Shown here: piece by piece, positions 54,697 to 61,090 of the stretch | How positions within the stretch are numbered: position 1 is the stretch's first letter | How the letters are laid out: each line of letters opens with the position of its first letter | DNA from: Chara braunii | Lineage: Eukaryota; Streptophyta; Charophyceae; Charales; Characeae | Assembly (NCBI GenBank): GCA_003427395.1 | Contig: BFEA01000147.1 | Location: 981,256 to 1,042,345 of the forward strand | DNA: 61,090 nt | Reading direction: 5' to 3' | The notes under the pieces: generated by a model | The model's database searches: none | What the model was told of the DNA's origin: nothing | Seen by the model: only the letters and a program-made list of their open reading frames with translations | Made by a program: the position numbers and the translations under genes

Positions 54697-55104
54697 ATGT
54701 CGTACATCTCTAGGTACCGAGAATACTGGGAGGAAGAACAGGTTAGGCTGCGGAATCCGGAATTCCCTTGTTTAACTGAGAACGACCGACTGTGTGCCCG
54801 GGACTTTCGCCGCGCTATGACCAGCGACTCGAGGGCCCCCAACTGCCCAACTACCTATAACACGCAGTATTTTATATCCCCCGGCTTCGTCATTATTGCT
54901 ACCAATTTCCCTCCCTTTCATCTTCTCCTCCCATACCACCAACTCACAGTGGTGTCGTGGAATTCCATAGCCCTGTACTGGCCCCACACGCCGTGCAGAA
55001 ATTGCAGACGATGCGGCAACCGCCAAGCCTCTGAAATTACGGAACCCAACCATAACGCACGACGTCACTCGCCACGTGTCCACACCCGGAGGTACGACCC
55101 ATAG
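54697..55104 (+). CDS. LTR-encoded ORF, element 2 3' LTR (135 codons, open)
   Basis: It starts MSYISRYREYWEEEQVRLRN, then PEFPCLTENDRLCARDFRRA, YNTQYFISPGFVIIATNF, LLPYHQLTVVSWNSIALYWP and TPCRNCRRCGNRQAS. The CxxCxxC could bind metal but is short. Identity with the element 1 version is about 70% by eye, with mostly third-position changes in the part compared. It begins about 1.1 kb past the LTR TATA box and ends about 300 bp before the LTR end. No known family recognised. A solo LTR could in principle express it. Confidence 0.6.
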   Translation: MSYISRYREYWEEEQVRLRNPEFPCLTENDRLCARDFRRAMTSDSRAPNCPTTYNTQYFISPGFVIIATNFPPFHLLLPYHQLTVVSWNSIALYWPHTPCRNCRRCGNRQASEITEPNHNARRHSPRVHTRRYDP

Positions 55105-55413
55105 AAATCGCAACCCTCGCGAACGGACCTCTCCCGAACCACCGAACTGGCGGATCGGACGGCCGCAAGACGCACCACGCATGCTATCTGCCTTATGCTG
55201 CACGACATCAATCACCATCAGACTGAATGTAACCTGTCCCTCAGCCTTATTGCACCTATGCCCCTGAGACCTTGCCATATGAGATCTTAGTTCTGATGGA
55301 ACTCCACCCCCAATTTCTCAAAAATCTTTGGCACACCCCTTTTCGCACTTCCAGGCCCCAATCCCACTCCGATCAGGAAGTCGCGTCGGGCGTGAGGTTG
55401 GGCGTCACAGGGG

Positions 55414-55829
55414 TTTTTCATCAAGGACACCGTCATTTTTGTAATCCTCATTTGGTCACCGGTGGTAATCATCATTGGCTTCTCTAATTCGTCATCCATA
55501 TTATTTATCTTCTTCATTCATCATCTTCATTCATCATCTTCATCTGATCATCATAATCACCACGCTGCGGCATCGGTGAAGGTAAAAAAAAAAAAAAAAA
55601 GCTCAGTGCGCAGGGCGCAGTTGTCACCATCATGCTTTTTTTTAACATGTAAAGTTTAGCATTTTGCACGACGCTCCTCGCCATCACTCTCTTCATTACT
55701 TTTTCTTCATACTAATTCTTCTTTTACCTCTTTGATTCTCAATTAATTACTTTCATCATCAGTACCATCATCCCATACTCAGTCTTGATGTTGTACGATT
55801 CCTCCTCAGAAGCTTTATGTCGTAGACGG
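55414..55829. other. No gene; TTCATCATC microsatellite and poly(A)
   Basis: TCATCTTCATTCATCATC repeats lie at about 55500-55560 and poly(A) at 55584-55600. Nothing else is supported. Confidence 0.5.
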
Positions 55830-56755
55830 TTAGGATGGATTGAGTAGGGAGAGCTCTTTTCCGCAGGGGAAACACAAGGTGGGAGGTGTTTGCCCTCAGG
55901 GAGCAAGGGCAGATAAGAGGGATTGTTACACTCTGGGGCTGGGAGAGATGGAAGGGGGAACATCATCTACTAATGGAGGCAGAGTGGGACAAAGATAGCT
56001 CGAGGAATACCTGGGGGGGGAACAGGTAGCCACGCGGGTAGTAAGGTAGAGGGAGGATCTTTTCTTGCTAGGGCTGATGGGAAATGCCCGTCATCAGAGG
56101 GATCCTAATCAGCGGAGGTAGTAATGGGAGAGGAGGTGAGTTAGGTGGGATAGAGGTGAAAAGAGGTGGAGTGGACAGGGGAGGCATCATCATTATCATC
56201 ATCTCATCATCATCAGTCTTGTTAATCATTATCCTCGTCTTCTTCATCAAGGGTGTTGTTGTGCTCTTCCTAGGTAAGTTATGGTTTGAAAAGGTAGGAG
56301 GTTGTGTGGGGAGAGCTCTTCTCCGCAGAGGCAGCACAAGGAGGGAGGTGCTCGCCTTGTAGGGGGTAAGGGCATATTAGGGGGACTGCACTAGTCTGGG
56401 GCTGGGAGGGATGACAGGGTTGCATCATCTCTTGGCGGTGGTAGACTGGGCAGGCGTTGGCTGGAGGTATACCTTTAGGGGGAACTGGTTGCCTCGAGGG
56501 ATCAATGGCAGTGGAGGGTTTCTTTCTTGTTGAGCCTGATTGGTACTGCCTATTATCAGATAGTTCTACTCAGCGGAGGCAACAAGAAGGGAAAAGGGGA
56601 GAAAAGAGGGGGAAGAAAGGAGGAGGAAAGAGGAAGATGAAGCAACATCTATCTTCATCATCTATAGTATCATCATCATCCTCATCCTCCTCCTCCTCCT
56701 CCTCATCATCATCATCATCACCATCGTCATCAGATTGGCTGTCTGCTCTGGATCC
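55830..56755. repeat. ~462-bp tandem duplication with CATCAT microsatellites
   Basis: GGGAGAGCTCTTTTCCGCAG at 55847 and GGGAGAGCTCTTCTCCGCAG at 56309 start equivalent blocks. Both continue through CTGGGGCTGGGAG, GCATCATCT or ACATCATCT, GAGG.ATACCT and AATCAGCGGAGG or CTCAGCGGAGG, and end in ATCATC/CTCCTC repeats. Copies are diverged. Acidic or Ser-rich frames over the trinucleotide tracts are not genes. Confidence 0.8.
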
Positions 56756-57070
56756 CACCATTATCAAATCCAAATTCTTAGGTGACATTCTAATATAGTT
56801 GATTCCCTAAATGAGTGCCTAGGGTGGAAAACAGTCATAATACTCGACCAAAGGCTACAATCTCGTCGACGAGGGTCGACGCTGGGGTGGGTGGCACTGC
56901 CCTGTAACCTAGTTGGATTGGGGTGTGAGACCGGGTAGAGGCTTGGTTGGTACACAATATTGGCTTGGTAGAGATTGACTGGTTGGTTTGAATACCTAAG
57001 ATTAGGGTTAGGGTAGTATGTGAGTTCGGAGTAGATAAGCATTCTGAGTAGTCAGCATCAATCTCTACCT
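56756..57070. other. No gene; repeat-family block
   Basis: CACTGCCCTGTAACCTAG and TGTGAGACCGGGTAGAG at 56900-56945 match the G-rich repeat of 10860-11200. Confidence 0.5.
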
Positions 57071-58253
57071 TGTTATCTCAATCATCTGGAAGCATTCCTG
57101 AATCATCCCAAATTCTCATCAATCATTAATATATTCCAATTATAAGGGACACTGGGCCCGGTTGCCAGCAAAAAAAAAAAAAAAAAAAGCTGCACTAAGT
57201 ATCGAAACGATCTCCTAAATTTTTGTTTCAAAGAGGTGTCACAACGCTCCTTGAGAGGGAACGCTTGAAGCTTCCGGAGTTCCAGCCTGCAATGCAACCT
57301 TTCTCAAGGGAGGTCGCTGAAACCCTTCATGCACGCTGCATTTTTTAGAGTCGGCCTTTATACTCGGCGGGGAAACAAGATTGGCAATGTAAAGTAGTGC
57401 CTTTTTTTTTTTTTTTAGTTTTTCAATTTTGCGTCGGGTAGTGCTACCTAACCCTCAAGAGTGCTTCATAGTTCAAGAGTTTAGCATAAGTGCAGTGATG
57501 ACGGGAATTTCAGGCATTGTGCCGAGGGCCTGACAGCTCTTGAACGACTCTTGAACTTTTTCAGGAGTCTAGCGTAGTGCAGCGATGCCCTATATTGGCA
57601 ATGCATATTCACCAGAACCTTTGGACTGAACGTCTCCTTTGTCTCGTACAGATACATTGTCTAGCTGGTTATCTCAATCATATGGAAGCGTTCCTGAATC
57701 ATCCCAAATTCTCATCAATCATTAATGTATTACAATTATATGGGACGCTGGGCCCGATTTCCAACAAAAAAAAACGAAAGGTTGCACTAAGTATCGGAAC
57801 GATCTCTCAAATTTTTGTTTCAAAGAGGTGCGACAACGCTCCTTTAGAGGGAACGCTTGAAGCTTCTAGAGTTCCAGCCTGCAATGCAACCTTTTTCAAG
57901 GGAGGTCGCTGGACCCATCACTCGCGCTGCGTTTTCGAGAGTTGGCCTCTATACTCGGCGGGGAAACAAGATTGGCAATGTGAAGTAGTGTCTTTCTTCT
58001 TTTTTTTAGTTTTCCAATTTTGCGTCGGGTAGTGCTACCTAACCCTCAAGAGTGCTTCATAGTTCAAGAGTTTAGCATAAGTGCAGCGACGACGGAAATT
58101 TCAGGCATTGTGGTGAGGGCCTGACAGCTCTTGAACGACTCCCGAAATTTTTCATGAGTCTAGCATAGTGCAGCGAGGCCCTATATTGGCCATGCATATT
58201 CACCAGGACCTTTGGACTGAACGTCTCCTTTGTCTCGTATAGTAACATTGTCT
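57071..58253. repeat. ~597-bp tandem duplication, two copies
   Basis: GTTATCTCAATCATMTGGAA opens copies at 57071 and 57668. Both contain GGGACRCTGGGCCCG then poly(A), GCACTAAGTATCG, AGGGAACGCTTGAAGCTTC, TGCGTCGGGTAGTGCTACCT and GGACTGAACGTCTCCTTTGT. A diverged third copy of part lies at 40779-40970. The 151-codon frame 57577-58032 spans the copy junction and is not a credible gene. Confidence 0.9.
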
Positions 58254-59240
58254 TTCTTATTTTTCGACTTCGAGTCTTGGGAGCACCCTCTTTAGTGGTT
58301 CCCTGTGCTAAAGGCTCGATGTATTGGTGGGGAGCTGCACCTCCTGGAAATCAGGTCGGGTCCCCGAATGACACAAAACTTATCGTGATCCGGTATTGCT
58401 CCGTGTCATCGCTGCAACAAACCCTGTTGGGAACTCCCTTTGTCCCACCTCTCTTTTCCTCTTTTGTTGGCTTTTTCCACTGCCTATCCCTCTTTGCTTG
58501 GGCTAACTTGATCCCTGCCCGTACTAGTAGAACTGATTTAGGGAGAAGTCGAGGGGACGAATACGTGCTTGCTGTTGTGCTATTCCAACCGCCGGACATT
58601 GGAGACACGAGCGTTGGCTACCGACCGTCGGGCGCTTGATGGCTTCGCCTTGACTAGAACATCACCTTGTTCATCAATCTCTAGGTTTCGTTAGCATTCT
58701 CTCCATCGGCATTCTGGCGTGTCTTCGTGTGGAATATCGAGAATCAGAGCGTCTATGTCCCCTTCGTGCCTCTCTACACAGATTCATGTCATCTGGTGGA
58801 ACTTATCATGTGTTGATGGTCATCGTTCGGCTTGGTTGATTGGCTTTCCCACTAATAGACTGGGCCGCTGCTGGCAAAAAGGAAACCTTTCGAAACACGA
58901 AGTGGATATCTACTCCTTCGTTGCTTGTGGATTGGGAGGGGGGGGAGTTCAAACACCTTCTTTTGTATTATTGATTGAAACCTCATTGGATCCAAGTTAT
59001 ATTCGTCTTTTTAAGTGTTTGTTTCAGGGGTTTAATGTAGCTGTTTGTAGGGTTTGCAAGTTGGAGTGGGATGGCGGCCCCAGCCCCTCCCTCAGCTACC
59101 CCCCGCCACCACCAGATTTTGAGCAGCTTCATCTAAGGCAGGGTTGCTGGAGTTCGGGTACGGCCGAACTCCCGAACCCAAAGAGTTGATGTGGTGGACC
59201 CACCAGGTGAGGTGCTCCGCCTGGGATAGAGATGGAGATG
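58254..59240. other. No gene recognised; shared retroposon block
   Basis: ATTGGTGGGGAGCTGCACCT near 58323 matches the candidate retroposon at 8473-8640. Open frames at 58277-58639 and 58719-59189 show no motif. Confidence 0.35.
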
Positions 59241-60835
59241 GAGGATGAGGATGGAGCAAGATGGCACAACACAGTTCCCACACGGACTCCAACGCACGTA
59301 CCCCAAAATGTGCGAATGTAGAATGACCCAAAATACAGACTCTGGTTGGGGTATACCCTTGCGGACTGACTGGACTGGATTGGACTGGCTGATACCGACA
59401 GATGTACCGGCCTGGACTGGACTACCCCGAATACAACACAGGCCTGTGAGAATAGGCCTAGGGGCTGGTCTCACAAGCCAACCAGAGGTCCGCTACACGA
59501 TCCTCGGCTTGTGATGGATCGCCTAGATACAAGCACGCTTCCGCCAAAAAGCGGATCTCTACCAAAGAAAAAGGAAACCCGAGTAGTCTAGGATGCGGAG
59601 CAAGCTCCATGCTGAGTCCATGCGATGCAACCTAGGCTAGAAAATATAGCAAAAACAACAATGTCACAGCTAACAGCCTAAGTGAAAGCAGAAAGCAACT
59701 AACTAGTATACATGTTCTAGGAAAGTAGAAAGTAATGACAACTAAATCCTAGAATGTTGGAGGTAGTAGCCTCAATCTGGAAAGAGACAAAGCAAAGACA
59801 ACTAAATCCTAGAATTGTAAGAGGCAGAGGCCTCAGTCTGAGAGCAACCAAACAATGACGAAACAACCATATGTCACAGGAAGGGGGTGTTGCAAACCAC
59901 AGGGTGGGATGGTCTTTGAGGGTGGCAAATGTGGCCTAGGAGTCGATAAACTCCTAAGAGCATCCACACATAATGACAGGGAGACACATGTCATCAGGCT
60001 CAATGAGGGTAGGGAACTGGGAGCGAACATAACCAATGACCCTAGCAGATAGACCATCCGGGTGGGTAATGCTCGACTAAAGGGGTGACCGCTATGTAAG
60101 GTCGACCATGCAAGGGAATAAGGGAGCCTAGTGTACTGGGCACACCTAGATGAAGCATGCAAGGCTGCCTAACTAGGGCGTGAGGGTTGGCATAGGATAG
60201 AAAAAGTGATGGGTAAGGGAATCATGCAAATGACTCCTAAGGTGGAGGAAGTCGGAGCTAGATCCGTAAGTCGGGAAGCCAGGGCAACGCTACGGTCCCG
60301 ATGCCTATGCGTATACCAAGGGAGAGTCCAACTCAGAGGAACCCGGCGAAGGGAGACCATCATGTGTGACACAACCTGGGTACTGTACAGGGTAAGGTGG
60401 TAAGAGAGTGACGGCGTCTGAAGTAGGCAGCGCTGATCGTGACGAAGTCCATGAAGCTGCCGATGACGTCCATGATGAGAAATCCGGAATGTCGTCAAGA
60501 AAGAGCCCCAACGTCGATGAGCTCAAGTGGCAAAATCGGAGTCGATGCAGTACTGAGAAGTCAAAGACGTGGGAAGATAAGTCGGAGGCAATCGTCGTAT
60601 CGAGCAGGATGACGACGACTGCGCCGTGGACGCTCAAAAGCATCTGGCTTCCTATGAATCCCCCTCGGTGGCGGCCAAGCGGGGCCGAATCCGCGGACGC
60701 GGCCAGGCCGCCGACCCCACGGACGCATCCGCGCGGACGCGAGGCTTTGAAGCCACGTGGCGGCCAGTGGGGAGGGGGGTTGGGGATTCGGAAAGCGCCA
60801 TGGGCCGGCGCAACCCCAGCCCCACCCCCTCGAAC
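59241..60835. other. No gene; short tandem ACAACTAAATCCTAGAAT repeat
   Basis: GACAACTAAATCCTAGAAT occurs at about 59737 and 59797, a ~60-bp imperfect tandem pair. 59365-59435 is rich in GGACTGGA. From 60640 the sequence is GC-rich (up to 60830) with CCGCGGACGCGG-type blocks. No coding motif. Confidence 0.4.
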
Positions 60836-61090
60836 AAAAAAAAAAAAAAAAAAAAAAACAAATTTTTGGTTGGGGGGGTCCGGGTGAGTAAAGGTATTTC
60901 AAAAAAAAAAACAAACAAAAAAAAACAGCGTTTTTTTATCTTTTTTCTTTTTTCGTTGATTGATTGATTGATTGATTGGCCCCACAAGCGCACACACACA
61001 CACACGCATAGGTAGGATTGTATATTTCCATGTTCTAGCGGAAGATTCATTCGATTTTGCTTTTTTTTTTCTTTTTTCGTTGATTGATTG
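60836..61090. repeat. Poly(A) and (TGAT)n low-complexity end
   Basis: Poly(A) at 60836-60858 and 60900-60910. TTTTTTCGTTGATTGATTG occurs at about 60949 and again at the window edge (61072). (CA)n lies at 60990-61004. TTCCATGTTCTAGCGGAAGA near 61026 matches 17395. Confidence 0.8.

Larger units (their letters stand above)
41747..55409 (+). mobile_element. Ty3/gypsy element 2 (plus strand, both LTRs)
   Basis: It is 13.66 kb with both LTRs, termini TGTGACG and CGTCACA and a GGGG duplication on each side. The order is 5' LTR, primer site, gag, protease, linker, RT, RNase H, PHD remnant, integrase, ORF X, ORF Y, ORF Z, 3' LTR, colinear with element 1. Pol proteins look roughly four-fifths identical to element 1 by eye. 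It is dead, with many stops and several frameshifts. In the first 230 bp its LTRs differ at roughly 6% of sites, mostly transitions, so the insertion is old. Sized like the giant plant gypsy elements, but the extra genes are after pol rather than before gag. Confidence 0.95.
52819..55409 (+). mobile_element. 3' LTR of element 2
   Basis: It is 2591 bp, TGTGACGAACC to GGGCGTCACA, followed by GGGG. It contains AATAAA (53211-53216), TATAAA (53600-53605), GA tract (53866-53941) and an open LTR ORF (54697-55104). Confidence 0.95.

Noticed and set aside
56570-56798. Ser-rich and Asp/Glu-rich frames
   Set aside because: Both come from the CAT/CTC microsatellite on opposite strands.
57577-58032. 151-codon frame as a gene
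   Set aside because: It crosses the junction of two tandem repeat copies and overlaps a poly(A) region.
60626-60967. 113-codon frame with Lys-rich end
   Set aside because: GC-rich composition keeps it open, and the Lys run comes from poly(A).

Overview
The window is repeat-dominated eukaryotic nuclear DNA. I could not defend any host protein-coding gene, rRNA or intact tRNA gene. What can be read is retrotransposon sequence: two large related Ty3/gypsy LTR elements, two LINEs with fragments, several foldback/MITE-like elements, tandem duplications, microsatellites and many poly(A)/poly(T) tracts. The primer sites (TGGTATCGGAGCC and TGGTATCGCAGCC) resemble the initiator-tRNA-Met site of plant LTR elements. 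With L1-like LINEs this suggests a land plant or streptophyte alga with a large genome. A charophyte such as Chara is my impression, not a demonstrated assignment.

Layout. 1-5120: degenerate tandem repeats and a 382-bp foldback element. 5120-9820: a decayed minus-strand LINE (possible ORF1, endonuclease, RT, zinc knuckle) broken by poly(T)-ended insertions. 9840-12930: SINE-like and tandem repeats. 12934-13444: the first 511 bp of a Ty3 LTR. 13445-15497: shuffled LINE 3' pieces ending in poly(A). 17908-31024: Ty3 element 1, reading leftwards. 31025-36293: LINE pieces and a 4-kb plus-strand LINE. 36770-40570: three small MITEs of one family. 41747-55409: Ty3 element 2, rightwards, complete with both LTRs and a GGGG target duplication. 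55830-58253: two tandem duplications. The rest is unassigned.

The most interesting content is the architecture of the Ty3 family, seen independently in both copies. LTRs are about 2.6-2.7 kb. Pol reads RT - RNase H - PHD finger (C4HC3) - integrase, with no chromodomain. The PHD-integrase frame is +1 relative to RNase H. The integrase stop overlaps the start of a further ORF in an ATGA tetranucleotide in both copies. About 2.2 kb between integrase and the 3' LTR encodes three further conserved proteins (called X, Y and Z here) that I do not recognise. The LTR itself carries a sense ORF of about 115-135 codons, conserved between the copies. Both elements are damaged by stops and indels.

A second strong result is structural. 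The LTR fragment at 12934-13444 and the truncated LTR at 28919-31024 are complementary parts of one LTR, with about 70 bp missing between them. The outer flanks at 12930-12933 and 17904-17907 are a matching 4-bp target duplication (TACT). The LINE sequence interrupted at 13445 resumes at about 31025. This is what a ~17.6-kb inversion of 13445-31024 would leave behind.
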